From contig JAUHYU010000017.1 in the NCBI GenBank assembly GCA_030426345.1, positions 1 to 58,535 of the forward strand: 58,535 bases of DNA. The letters are read 5' to 3'. The notes beneath the pieces were generated by a model. The model was given only the letters and a program-made list of their open reading frames with translations, ran no database searches and was not told the origin of the DNA. This DNA comes from Bacteroidia bacterium. GTDB taxonomy: Bacteria > Bacteroidota > Bacteroidia > Cytophagales > Cyclobacteriaceae. A program made the translations under genes and the position numbers. Shown piece by piece: positions 39,474 to 48,214 of the stretch; the stretch's first letter is position 1; every line of letters starts with the position of its first letter.

Positions 39474-39660
39474 AGATCGGAAATAAAAATCTTTCGCAAC
39501 ACATGACAACAAAAAAAAGAGGTTGTCGTTATAAAGTAAAGTGATTGGTAAATGTAAGTTTCCATGATCAATTAAAAAAGAATTGTCTTAGTAGTTTTTT
39601 CATAATTTTGGGTGTTTAGGTTGAATAAAGGCGAGTTGCTAAACTCGCCTTTGTTTTTTT
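39474..39660 (+). ncRNA. Candidate intergenic small RNA, about 185 nt
   Basis: The unit is bounded by a consensus promoter and a strong intrinsic terminator and has no long reading frame. Internal hairpins are GACAAC/GTTGTC (39505-39510 with 39522-39527, A-rich loop) and CAATT/AATTG near 39570-39590. A 13-codon frame (MTTKKRGCRYKVK, from 39504) overlaps the first hairpin and may be chance. I cannot place it in a known class; a 6S-like RNA is possible but I see no long closing stem. Confidence 0.5.
39627..39660 (+). terminator. Strong intrinsic terminator
   Basis: A perfect 11-bp stem AAAGGCGAGTT/AACTCGCCTTT with loop GCTA is followed by GTTTTTTT. It closes the candidate small RNA. Confidence 0.9.
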
Positions 39661-39712
39661 AGGTCAATTTTGATAAACACTCTCCTCAAACCAACCAATG
39701 ACACCTCAGTAG

Positions 39713-39743
39713 TTTGTTAGCTGAGAAAATCACGTTATTTTTG
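39713..39743 (+). promoter_or_regulatory. Promoter of the first sulfatase gene
   Basis: TTTG (39713-39716), a 19-bp spacer and TATTTTTG (39736-39743) give a full consensus match. It leaves a 5' leader of about 90 bp. Confidence 0.7.
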
Positions 39744-39842
39744 ATTATTGCTTTTCAGTGATAAATAAGATGACAGACTGATGGAGTCCTGTTTTTCTTT
39801 AAAATTATAGGCTTTTTTGAAAATAAGGTAAACCCAAAAAAA

Positions 39843-41321
39843 ATGAGTAAAATAATCCCTTGGCTATTTTTTGGCTTTGTCTGTCTGAGTTTTGGCGGTA
39901 AGCCGGAACAAAAGGGAGTAGAGATCACAAAACCCAATGTACTATTTATAGCTGTGGACGATCTCAACGACTGGTTGGGCTGCATGGACGGTCACCCAAA
40001 TGCTATTACGCCAAATATGGACAAACTGGCTTCGCAGGGTGTATTGTTTACTAATACCCATTGTCAGGCTCCACTTTGTGGGCCTTCGCGCGCTTCGATC
40101 ATGACGGGTTTGCGGCCATCGTCAACGGGTATTTATGGCATGATCGCTGATGACGAAATTAAATCGGACAATAAGGCGACGGCAGACATTCAATTTCTAC
40201 CAGAGTATTTTAAAAATCAGGGATACTACACCATGGGAATTGGCAAGCTTTTTCACAATCATGCGCCTGATGGGTTGTTTGATGAGTCGGGTGGGAGGTC
40301 AAAGGGATTTGGACCTAAGCCTGAGAGCCGATTTATTTGGGATGGTTATGGAACCTCAGATAGAGAAAAATACGGACGGACCAGCACGGACTGGGGAGCA
40401 TTTCCTGCTTATGACAGTTTAATGCCAGATGACCATTCTGCCGATTGGGTAATAGAAAGGTTAAATAGGAAATATAATGAGCCATTTTTTATGGGTGTCG
40501 GGTTTTTACGTCCCCATGTGCCATTATATGTGCCTCAAAAATGGTTTGATATGCATCCATTGGAAGGTATAGAACTGCCACCCTATAAAGCAGACGATCT
40601 AAATGACGTACCTCCTGTAGCTTTGAAAATCAATGATCTTCCGATGATGCCTTCGACCGATTGGGCGATAGAAAGCGGAGAATGGCCCAAGATCGTGCAG
40701 GCTTATCTTGCCTGTGTCAGCTTTGTTGATTATGAAGTTGGGAGGGTGCTGGACGCTTTGGAAAACAGTGAATATGCCGATAATACCGTGATCGTGCTAT
40801 GGTCAGACCATGGGTACAGGATGGGCGAAAAAGGGACATTTGCCAAGCATGCCTTGTGGGAACCTGCCACAAATGCCCCGTTGATTTTTGCCGGTGCCGG
40901 CGTGCCAAAAGGCAAGAAAATCCATGAACCAACAGAAATGTTGAGCATTTACCCAACACTTTTGGAGCTTTGTGGCTTGCCCCAATACGACAGAAATGAA
41001 GGCCGTAGTTTGGTTGGGCTGATGAAATCAAATGCAGATGAAAGCGATTACGTAGCCATTACCACCTATGGTATGAACAACCATGCCGTGAGGACCAATG
41101 ACTTTAGATACATTCAATATGAAGATGGACTGGGAGAGCTGTACGACGAAAATGCCGATCTGGAAGAATATGAAAATCTCTTTGACGACCCGGATTACAA
41201 AGATGTCATTCAGGATTCCAAAGCGTTGCTGCCTGTTGTCAATAAAAAATGGAACGAACATTCTCAATACACTTTCCAGCCTTATTTTGTAGAACAAAAA
41301 GCTAGAACGAGTAAAGAATAA
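39843..41321 (+). CDS. Sulfatase, iduronate-2-sulfatase-like
   Basis: A 492-residue exported sulfatase that would remove sulfate esters from a glycan. The N-terminal signal peptide is followed by metal ligands D39-D40, the formylglycine site CGPSRASIMTG (C79), and a late metal site LWSDHGYRMGEKGTFAKHAL. The cysteine type needs oxidation to formylglycine by a maturase not in the window. The sequence resembles iduronate-2-sulfatases of family S1, but the true substrate is unknown. A propeller lipoprotein gene follows after 27 bp. Confidence 0.9.
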   Translation: MSKIIPWLFFGFVCLSFGGKPEQKGVEITKPNVLFIAVDDLNDWLGCMDGHPNAITPNMDKLASQGVLFTNTHCQAPLCGPSRASIMTGLRPSSTGIYGMIADDEIKSDNKATADIQFLPEYFKNQGYYTMGIGKLFHNHAPDGLFDESGGRSKGFGPKPESRFIWDGYGTSDREKYGRTSTDWGAFPAYDSLMPDDHSADWVIERLNRKYNEPFFMGVGFLRPHVPLYVPQKWFDMHPLEGIELPPYKADDLNDVPPVALKINDLPMMPSTDWAIESGEWPKIVQAYLACVSFVDYEVGRVLDALENSEYADNTVIVLWSDHGYRMGEKGTFAKHALWEPATNAPLIFAGAGVPKGKKIHEPTEMLSIYPTLLELCGLPQYDRNEGRSLVGLMKSNADESDYVAITTYGMNNHAVRTNDFRYIQYEDGLGELYDENADLEEYENLFDDPDYKDVIQDSKALLPVVNKKWNEHSQYTFQPYFVEQKARTSKE

Positions 41322-41331
41322 TTCTTACAAC

Positions 41332-41353
41332 AAAAGCCTCTAAAATCCATGAA
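41332..41353 (+). repeat. CCATG repeat containing a start codon
   Basis: AAAAGCCTCTAAAATCCATG then AA. The ATG of CCATG is the start codon of the 41349 gene. Confidence 0.75.
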
Positions 41354-42674
41354 AAACAACATTTCATATCTAATCATCATCACACTTTTGGTTTTGGCGT
41401 GCCAGCCAAAAAAGAAAGAAGCACAAACTGAAGTACAGAAAACGGAAATTCAAGCTGAGGATGGTGCCATTGTCAAGGAATATGTGCCGACTAGATTTAT
41501 AACCAAGGGGCCAAAGCATTATTGGTTTGGGTATTACGACAAGTTGGAAATGGATCCGACGGGTCGATATGTACTGTCCAATGAAGTTGATTTTGAAAAC
41601 AGGCCTCCGGAAGAAACCGATGTGATCAAAGTCGGCGTGGTAGATACGCAGGATGGGGACAAATGGACGGAACTTGGCGAAAGCAATTCGTGGGGTTGGC
41701 AGCAGGGATGCATGTTGCAATTCTTGCCTAATTCTGATCATGAGGTCATCTGGAACGACCGCGAAGGAGATAAGTTCGTCAGTCATATTGTGAACATCAA
41801 AACCATGGAAAAACGCACACTCCCATTTGCGATCTATTCTCTCAGTCCTGATGGCGTGCATGCGATCACGACGAATTTTGAGCGAATCAACAACCTTCGC
41901 AGAGGGTATGGATACGCAGGAATTCCCGATCCCAATGCAGACAACATTGCCCCCGACGATGCCGGGGTTTATCTGTGCAATCTGAAAACTGGCGAGAAAA
42001 AGCTCATTATTTCCATGGCGCAGATGATGGACTTAAAACCTAAGCACAAGTCCGGAGCCACATTCGACGACTTCGATACGAAAATGCACTGGTTCAATCA
42101 CCTGCTCTTCAACACCGATGGCACGAGATTTATCTTTTTGCATAGATGGAAAACGCCATCCAAAGCAAGTGTGGGTTCATTTGGCACGCTCATGTACACT
42201 TCTAACTTGGAAGGGAAAGATATTCGCCTGGTTGATGATTCAGGGTTTACTTCACATTTTCTCTGGAGAGATCCTGAGCACATCATGGCCTGGACGAGGA
42301 TCGAGCCAAAGGGCGATGGTTTTTATCTTTTTAAAGATGAAGAAGGAGCAGCACCGCAGTTAGAAGGGGAAGGTATCATGACCCGAAATGGGCACAATAC
42401 CTATCTTAATATTGGCGAAACAGGAGAGTGGATCCTCAATGATGAATATCCAAATGATGACAGGGTGCAACAAGTGTATCTGTACCATGTACCGACCAAG
42501 AAGCGCATTCCGATTGGGGATTTTCACCTCGATCCAAAATACAAGGGCGAGTGGCGTGTAGATACCCATCCTCGGTCGAGCCCCGACGGCACGAAAGTAG
42601 TGGTGGATTGTCCAAATGGCGACCAGGGTAGGCAGCTCGTGCTCATGGATATTTCGGGCATTGTAAAGAAATAA
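41349..42674 (+). CDS. Propeller-fold lipoprotein of unknown function
   Basis: A 441-residue lipoprotein (signal IIITLLVLACQPKKK, lipobox cysteine about 18). The rest looks like a six- or seven-bladed propeller with repeated DGT/SPDG turns (SLSPDGVHAI, FNTDGTRFIFLHRWK, SSPDGTKVVVDCPNGDQGRQ). Histidine-rich patches KMHWFNHLLF and RNGHNTYLN could be a metal or active site, as in oligogalacturonate-lyase-like propellers, but the match is not strong enough to name it. It is coupled to the sulfatase just upstream, so a glycan-degrading role is a reasonable inference. Confidence 0.75.
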   Translation: MKNNISYLIIITLLVLACQPKKKEAQTEVQKTEIQAEDGAIVKEYVPTRFITKGPKHYWFGYYDKLEMDPTGRYVLSNEVDFENRPPEETDVIKVGVVDTQDGDKWTELGESNSWGWQQGCMLQFLPNSDHEVIWNDREGDKFVSHIVNIKTMEKRTLPFAIYSLSPDGVHAITTNFERINNLRRGYGYAGIPDPNADNIAPDDAGVYLCNLKTGEKKLIISMAQMMDLKPKHKSGATFDDFDTKMHWFNHLLFNTDGTRFIFLHRWKTPSKASVGSFGTLMYTSNLEGKDIRLVDDSGFTSHFLWRDPEHIMAWTRIEPKGDGFYLFKDEEGAAPQLEGEGIMTRNGHNTYLNIGETGEWILNDEYPNDDRVQQVYLYHVPTKKRIPIGDFHLDPKYKGEWRVDTHPRSSPDGTKVVVDCPNGDQGRQLVLMDISGIVKK

Positions 42675-42724
42675 CTACCTTCGGCCTAATTGACCTTTGA
42701 CGGTTTATGGGGGATAATGGTTAT

Positions 42725-42748
42725 AAAAAGCATCAAAAATCCATGGAA
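42725..42748 (+). repeat. CCATG repeat containing a start codon
   Basis: AAAAAGCATCAAAAATCCAT then GGAA. Its ATG at 42743 is the likely start of the PAS-HTH gene. Confidence 0.7.
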
Positions 42749-43738
42749 ATGGAAGCCAACGAAAGTAGCGAAAATATCAACGAGCAAATCAAAGCGTTAA
42801 ATGCCAGGCTTTCGGAGCAGCAATTTCAATTGGAGGAATCCAAGGCTGCTTTGGAAGAAGAGCAAAACCAGCGGCAATTTTACCAATTGATCAGCGATTT
42901 TACTTTTGGCTGGGAAATTTGGATCGATCCGGGTGGTAAATTGAAATATTGCTCGCCATCCTGCTTCGATCTCACGGGTTTCACGGCCAATCAAGTGATA
43001 TCCAGTGGGATAGGGGAGTTGTTGGTTTATGGACCCGACAGGGATAAGTTTGAAGGGTTTATTGATAAAGCACTTGACCAGCTGATTATCAATAAATCCC
43101 TTGAATTCCGTGTCCTGACTCGCCACAAGCAATTGATTTGGTGTTCGGTAAATATGCGCGGGGTGTATAATAAGACCGGTAGGTATTTGGGCATAAGGGC
43201 CTCGATCCACGACATCACCCGATTGAAAAAAGCGATGGGGCATATCCATGAAATGTCCACAGAAAAGGAAATGGAGCAACGGGCTAAGATGCGGTTCAAG
43301 ACAGAACTGGATGTCAAGGAACGTGAACTCATCTCATTTTTGCTGGAGCTATCCAAAAAAAATGAGTTGATCGCCATGACCACGAGCCATCTCAAAAAGA
43401 TGGAATCTGACGCTCCAAAAAAGCACCTTCAAAAAATTACTGATCTGCTCAAGGTGCTCGAAAGGGCCTCTGGCAATCCTGTCGATTGGGACATGGTGGT
43501 CATGCAACTGGAAAAACTGCATCCTGGTTTTTTGGATCGCCTGTTGCTAAAGCATCCCAACCTCACTCCTAAAGAGAAGAAATTATGTGCCTACATTAAG
43601 CTGGAGCTTTCGAGCAAAGAAATCGCAGGCTTGCAAAATGTTACCCCACAGAGCGTGGAGATCGCTAGGGTAAGACTGAGAAAGAAAATCCGAATTCCTC
43701 AAAAAACACGCCTTTCTAAATACATTGAATTGGTGTGA
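42743..43738 (+). CDS. PAS-domain regulator with LuxR-type HTH
   Basis: About 331 residues from ATG 42743; an in-frame ATG at 42707 would add 12 residues, read through a repeat. Order: N-terminal coiled coil (about 15-50), PAS domain (about 55-160; WEIWIDPGGKLKYCSPSCFD, YLGIRASIHDITRLK), second coiled coil, and a C-terminal GerE/LuxR-like HTH (LTPKEKKLCAYIKLELSSKE, then IAGLQNVTPQSVEIARVRLR). It has no receiver domain or membrane helix, so it is a cytoplasmic sensor-regulator. It probably controls the adjoining sulfatase genes. Confidence 0.82.
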   Translation: MEMEANESSENINEQIKALNARLSEQQFQLEESKAALEEEQNQRQFYQLISDFTFGWEIWIDPGGKLKYCSPSCFDLTGFTANQVISSGIGELLVYGPDRDKFEGFIDKALDQLIINKSLEFRVLTRHKQLIWCSVNMRGVYNKTGRYLGIRASIHDITRLKKAMGHIHEMSTEKEMEQRAKMRFKTELDVKERELISFLLELSKKNELIAMTTSHLKKMESDAPKKHLQKITDLLKVLERASGNPVDWDMVVMQLEKLHPGFLDRLLLKHPNLTPKEKKLCAYIKLELSSKEIAGLQNVTPQSVEIARVRLRKKIRIPQKTRLSKYIELV

Positions 43739-43749
43739 TAATCCATGGG

Positions 43750-43883
43750 ACTTATTGCTTGCAAAGCAGCGAAGACGCTAAGGGTCTTCTGTAATTTTTA
43801 GCTTGAGTCCCCCAATCTTTTTTCTTTGCGTCTCTGCGCCTTTGCGAGAGGACTTTATTGCTCGCCAAGCCGTCAAGGGTCTG
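43750..43883. repeat. GC-rich duplicated element
   Basis: Two diverged direct copies (43750-43788 and 43851-43883; both start GACTT-ATTGCT and end AAGGGTCT) flank an inverted segment (43824-43848, CTTTGCGTCTCTGCGCCTTT) related to GCAAAG-CAGCGAAGACGC of copy 1. It resembles the GCAAAGACGCA-type intergenic repeats seen in many Bacteroidota. Confidence 0.6.
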
Positions 43884-43923
43884 TGTATTAGGTTTATTTT
43901 CTATAGATTTATATTTTATGTAG

Positions 43924-43955
43924 TGTTTATATGTTGTATAAAATACATATAAACA
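43924..43955. repeat. Inverted repeat upstream of DUF4954 gene
   Basis: TGTTTATATGT is separated by 10 bp from its reverse complement ACATATAAACA, in an AT-rich leader. It could be an operator or an mRNA hairpin. Confidence 0.55.
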
Positions 43956-44042
43956 GTTGTTTATATATCAAGTGTAAAGTTTAAATATTGCTTTGTGTTA
44001 TATATGTTAGGTTTATGAGTGTGTTGGTCTGAGGCAATATGT

Positions 44043-44050
44043 TACTTTTG
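44043..44050 (+). promoter_or_regulatory. -7 box for DUF4954 gene
   Basis: TACTTTTG matches TAnnTTTG, 22 bp before the start; TTG lies 16 bp upstream of it. Confidence 0.45.
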
Positions 44051-44072
44051 AGGCCGGAAATAATTCAGCGCG

Positions 44073-46097
44073 ATGCCTCACATTTCAAACAACAGTACTT
44101 ATAGAAACCTGCTCGACGAAGAAATCGGGCAATTGATCCACCAGGGATGTACCTCCACAGATTGGAGTCTGGTAAAGGTTTCACACGATTTTATCCCAGA
44201 CAACATCCACAATAGTAAATTCACAAGCCACATCAGGTTGAACAGTTTCAACCATTCTGTCAAACTCGTCGGTGGCATCACTTTCAAATCGGGAATATAC
44301 AATGCATGGCTCCACAATTGCGAAGTGGGCAAAAATGTCCTTATACACAACGTGGGCAGCTATATTGCCAATTACAACATTGGCGAAGGTGTCGTGATCC
44401 ACAATGTTGTTTCACTGGTTGTAGATGGGGAAACTACTTTTGGCAATGGGCTAAAAGTAGAAGCGATCAATGAAGGTGGAGGACGTGAAATCACCATTTA
44501 CGATCATCTGTCAACGCACGTGGCCTACATGATGGCCTTGTACAGGCATCGGCCAAAATTGGTGGCATCGCTGACCGGACTGGTAGATAAATATGCGGAT
44601 TTTGTCAAAAGTAAAACAGGAACCATCGGTGCGCAAGCCAGCATCATCAATTGCAACAAAATACTCAATGTCAATATTGGCCCAGGGGCGATCATCGATG
44701 GGGCGAGGAAATTGAAAAATGGAAGTATCAACAGCAATTTTGAAGCTCCAGTCGAAATAGGAGAAGGGGTCTTGATGGAGGATTTCATCGTTTGCTCCGG
44801 CTCAAAAATCATGGATTCTACCCTGATTTCGAAGTGTTTTATTGGCCAGGGCTGTATCCTCGATAAGCAATATTCAGCGATCAACTCCCTGTTTTTTGCT
44901 AATTGTCAGGGATTTCACGGAGAGGCCTGTTCGATTTTTGCAGGGCCATATACCGTCACGCACCACAAATCAACGTTGCTCATCGCAGGACTGTATTCAT
45001 TCCTCAACGCAGGTAGTGGTTCCAACCAAAGCAACCACTTGTACAAACTGGGTCCGATTCATCAGGGCATCATGGAGCGCGGCGCCAAGACTACAAGCGA
45101 CTCGTATATTTTGTGGCCTTCGAGGGTCGGCGCGTTTTCTCTGGTGATAGGCCGCCACTACAAACACAGCGACACGACGGACTTTCCTTTTTCTTATATC
45201 ATAGAAAATAATGATGAAAGTATCTTGGTGCCAGCCATCAACCTGAAAAGTATAGGAACTATTCGAGACTCCAAAAAGTGGCCCAAGCGGGACAACCGCA
45301 AAGACTCCAATCTCCTTGATTTAATCAACTTCAACCTGCTGAGTCCATATACCATCCAAAAGATGATCAATGGCAGGAACAAACTTCTGGAAATAAAAAG
45401 TACGACCAAAGCTGAAGCCAAGGCCTACAAATATGAGAAAATGAAGATCGAAAAACGTGCCCTGGAGCGCGCCATCGATTTGTATGAAAAGGCGATTTGG
45501 AAGTTTCTCGGCAACTCCATTATCACCAGGCTCAATGGCAAGGACTACGAAAATGATCAGGATATCCAGAATGCCTTGAAGGCCGATACGGCTCATGGGA
45601 AGGGTTTTTGGGTCGATCTGTCTGGGTTGATTTGTCCTTTCGAAGCGCTGGAAGAATTGATAAAGCCAATAGAATCTGGCGAGATCAATTCATTGGAAGA
45701 GGTAAATTCTGCTTTGGCAGGTATCCATAAAAACTATTATAACTACGAATGGACTTGGGCACTCGACGTGCTGGAGCAGTTTTATGGTAAAAAAACCAAG
45801 GATTTTACCGCTGTAGATGTTGTGGCGATTGTGAAGAAATGGAAGGAAAGTGTGCTGGCCATTGATGATTATTTGTATGAAGATGCGAAAAAGGAATTTT
45901 CACTTTCTAAAATGACCGGATTTGGCGTGGACGGACAAGTGGGCGCACGAGAAGAAGATTTCATGCAGGTGCGCGGGGAATTGGACAACAGCGAGATGAT
46001 AAAAGCCATCAAAATCCATAAGAAAACCAAAGAAGATCTTGGCGACAAGATGATAGATCAAATGGAAAGAACATTGCAAACAACCTTTGTAAAATAG
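44073..46097 (+). CDS. DUF4954-family left-handed beta-helix protein
   Basis: A 674-residue cytoplasmic protein. The N-terminal two thirds show hexapeptide-like left-handed beta-helix turns (VGKNVLIHNVGSYIANYNIG, IGPGAIIDGARKLKNGSINS), as in sugar-phosphate nucleotidyl- and acyltransferases. The C-terminal third is helical. The family is restricted mainly to Bacteroidota and its reaction is unknown. It ends six bases before glmS, so the pair is probably co-transcribed and a role in amino-sugar or nucleotide-sugar metabolism is plausible. A CCATG repeat-like stretch at 46001-46019 is read as KAIKIH. Confidence 0.85.
   Translation: MPHISNNSTYRNLLDEEIGQLIHQGCTSTDWSLVKVSHDFIPDNIHNSKFTSHIRLNSFNHSVKLVGGITFKSGIYNAWLHNCEVGKNVLIHNVGSYIANYNIGEGVVIHNVVSLVVDGETTFGNGLKVEAINEGGGREITIYDHLSTHVAYMMALYRHRPKLVASLTGLVDKYADFVKSKTGTIGAQASIINCNKILNVNIGPGAIIDGARKLKNGSINSNFEAPVEIGEGVLMEDFIVCSGSKIMDSTLISKCFIGQGCILDKQYSAINSLFFANCQGFHGEACSIFAGPYTVTHHKSTLLIAGLYSFLNAGSGSNQSNHLYKLGPIHQGIMERGAKTTSDSYILWPSRVGAFSLVIGRHYKHSDTTDFPFSYIIENNDESILVPAINLKSIGTIRDSKKWPKRDNRKDSNLLDLINFNLLSPYTIQKMINGRNKLLEIKSTTKAEAKAYKYEKMKIEKRALERAIDLYEKAIWKFLGNSIITRLNGKDYENDQDIQNALKADTAHGKGFWVDLSGLICPFEALEELIKPIESGEINSLEEVNSALAGIHKNYYNYEWTWALDVLEQFYGKKTKDFTAVDVVAIVKKWKESVLAIDDYLYEDAKKEFSLSKMTGFGVDGQVGAREEDFMQVRGELDNSEMIKAIKIHKKTKEDLGDKMIDQMERTLQTTFVK
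46001..46019 (+). repeat. CCATG repeat-like stretch inside DUF4954 gene
   Basis: AAAAGCCATCAAAATCCAT matches the half-site completely up to the CCAT core, in a coding frame. Confidence 0.5.
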
Positions 46098-46103
46098 AAA
46101 AAT

Positions 46104-47942
46104 ATGTGTGGAATAGTAGGATATATTGGTAAGGAAGAGGCACTGCCTGTTTTGATCGGTGGACTGAAGCGGTTGGAATACCGGGGGTATGATTCGGCTG
46201 GCGTGGCGATCCTCAATGGCAGCCTGGAGATATTCAAGAGTAAAGGAAAAGTAGCTAATTTGGAAAACCATATTGTGCCGGAAAGGGCTCATGGCAATAT
46301 TGGGATCGGGCATACACGCTGGGCCACCCATGGGGAGCCAAGTGATGTGAACGCCCATCCGCAGCTTTCGCAAAACGGCAATTTTACTATTGTGCACAAT
46401 GGCATCATCGAAAATTATGATTTGTTGAAAACGGATTTGGAAGCCAAGGGATATACATTTCAAAGTGAAACGGACACGGAAGTATTGGCCAACCTAATCG
46501 AATATTTCTACAATCAGGAAGTAGAAGTTTCTGCCGAAACGGCCGTTCAGCTAGCGCTCTCAAAAGTGGTCGGGGCGTATGGTCTTGCCGTGTTGTGTGT
46601 CAATGAAAAGGACAAAATCATTGCGGCAAGAAAGGGAAGTCCGCTCGTGGTCGGTCTGGGTACTGACGCCTATTTTGTATCCAGCGATGCCAATACCTTT
46701 GTGGAGCATACCAACCAAATCATCTATCTCAACGATGAAGATGTAGCTGTGATTCAGCACAAGAATTTTACTTTGAAAAATATTGGCAACACCCCGGTTT
46801 CTTTCAAGATCAGCAACGTCAACTTGGAAATTGGCGAGTTGAGCAAAGGGGATTATGAGCACTACATGCTCAAGGAAATCTATGAGCAGCCCAATATCAT
46901 CAAAGAGACATTTCGTGGTCGGCTGAAACCAGAACATACGGAAATCGTTTTGGGCGGCTTGTTGAATGTGTTCCCACGTATAAAAGAAGCCAACAGGATC
47001 ATCATCATTGGTTGTGGCACTTCGTGGCATGCCGCGTTGATTGCGGAATACCTGCTGGAAGAATATGCGCAGATTCCTGTAGAAGTTGAGTACGCCTCAG
47101 AATTTAGGTGCCGCAAGCCCGTCATCAGTGATAAAGATGTCGTGATGCTCATCAGCCAGAGTGGTGAAACTGCCGATACGTTGGCAGCATTGCAATTGGC
47201 CAAGGACAAAGGAGCGTTGGCGATTGGTATTTGCAACGTCGTTGGTTCTACGCTTTCGCGTGAAACTGATGCTGGCGTCTATACGCACGCCGGTGTCGAA
47301 ATAGGAGTCGCTTCCACCAAGGCCTTTACAGCTCAAGTAGCCGTGCTCACAATGTTTGCTTTGAAATTGGCAAAAGCCAAAGGCACTATTTCCGATGCGG
47401 ATTATGGCGTGTTGGTCAAGGAGCTGTCAGAGATTCCTGATAAGCTTGCGAGCATTTTACTGGACAATGAAAAGATCAAGCAGATTGCTGCGAAGTATCT
47501 GGAAGCCAATGCTGCGCTGTATTTGGGAAGGGGCAACTTGTTTCCCGTGGCACTGGAGGGCGCGCTAAAGCTGAAGGAAATATCCTATGTACATGCTGAA
47601 GGATACGCTGCCGGCGAAATCAAACATGGCCCCATTGCCTTGGTCGATGATAAATTGCCAGTCATTGTTGTTGCTCCACAAAATGAGCATTACGAAAAAT
47701 TGGTAAACAATATCCAGGAGATAAAGGCGCGCAAAGGGATTGTGATTGCGGTAGTCACCAAAGGCGACAAGAGATTGCAGAAAATGGCTGACGATATTAT
47801 GGAGATACCGACTTGCCATCCAGCATTGGCGCCTTTCTTGGCGATCATCCCGCTTCAGTTGCTGTCGTACCACATTGCCTACCTCAGAGGTTGTGATGTG
47901 GACCAGCCAAGGAACCTGGCTAAATCCGTGACGGTAGAATAA
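46104..47942 (+). CDS. glmS: Glutamine-fructose-6-phosphate aminotransferase
   Basis: A 612-residue isomerising GlmS that makes glucosamine-6-phosphate for peptidoglycan and LPS. The N-terminal glutaminase begins MCGIVGYIG with catalytic C2 and has GHTRWATHGEPS and HNGIIENY. Two SIS domains follow (GCGTSWHAALIAEYLLEE, SQSGETADTLAAL; ALYLGRGNLFPVALEGALKL) and the C-terminus is the usual SVTVE. The length is normal. No glmS ribozyme is expected or seen; only six bases precede it after the DUF4954 stop. Confidence 0.97.
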   Translation: MCGIVGYIGKEEALPVLIGGLKRLEYRGYDSAGVAILNGSLEIFKSKGKVANLENHIVPERAHGNIGIGHTRWATHGEPSDVNAHPQLSQNGNFTIVHNGIIENYDLLKTDLEAKGYTFQSETDTEVLANLIEYFYNQEVEVSAETAVQLALSKVVGAYGLAVLCVNEKDKIIAARKGSPLVVGLGTDAYFVSSDANTFVEHTNQIIYLNDEDVAVIQHKNFTLKNIGNTPVSFKISNVNLEIGELSKGDYEHYMLKEIYEQPNIIKETFRGRLKPEHTEIVLGGLLNVFPRIKEANRIIIIGCGTSWHAALIAEYLLEEYAQIPVEVEYASEFRCRKPVISDKDVVMLISQSGETADTLAALQLAKDKGALAIGICNVVGSTLSRETDAGVYTHAGVEIGVASTKAFTAQVAVLTMFALKLAKAKGTISDADYGVLVKELSEIPDKLASILLDNEKIKQIAAKYLEANAALYLGRGNLFPVALEGALKLKEISYVHAEGYAAGEIKHGPIALVDDKLPVIVVAPQNEHYEKLVNNIQEIKARKGIVIAVVTKGDKRLQKMADDIMEIPTCHPALAPFLAIIPLQLLSYHIAYLRGCDVDQPRNLAKSVTVE

Positions 47943-47985
47943 ACCTGCTCACAAGCCTACAACGAAGTGTTCGTTTTTTCACTCC

Positions 47986-48010
47986 AAAAAGCCCCTAAAA
48001 CCCATGGATT
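47986..48010 (+). repeat. CCATG dispersed repeat, half-copy
   Basis: AAAAAGCCCCTAAAACCCAT then GGATT, 43 bp after the glmS stop. The remainder of the 272-bp gap to the sulfatase shows no clear promoter. Confidence 0.7.
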
Positions 48011-48214
48011 CCTATCGAAGACTTTAACCCTGCTGAAATGATTTTCTACTTGGATGGCTATCAAGTTTAGAAAAAAAAGTGGTTTATTGCAGTATTGCTT
48101 TTTTCGAACCTCTGAAACTACAGACAGATGAAACCGGCGGCCGGAGCAAATTAGGACACGCTATTGAATGATTATGCGTCTCTGATAACCAGTAAATTAT
48201 AAAGCTATAGATAG

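Noticed and set aside
40915-40936. AAAATCCATGAA stretch in the first sulfatase gene as a repeat copy
   Set aside because: It encodes KKIHEP, which is conserved protein sequence in iduronate-sulfatase-like enzymes, so the match is probably coincidence.
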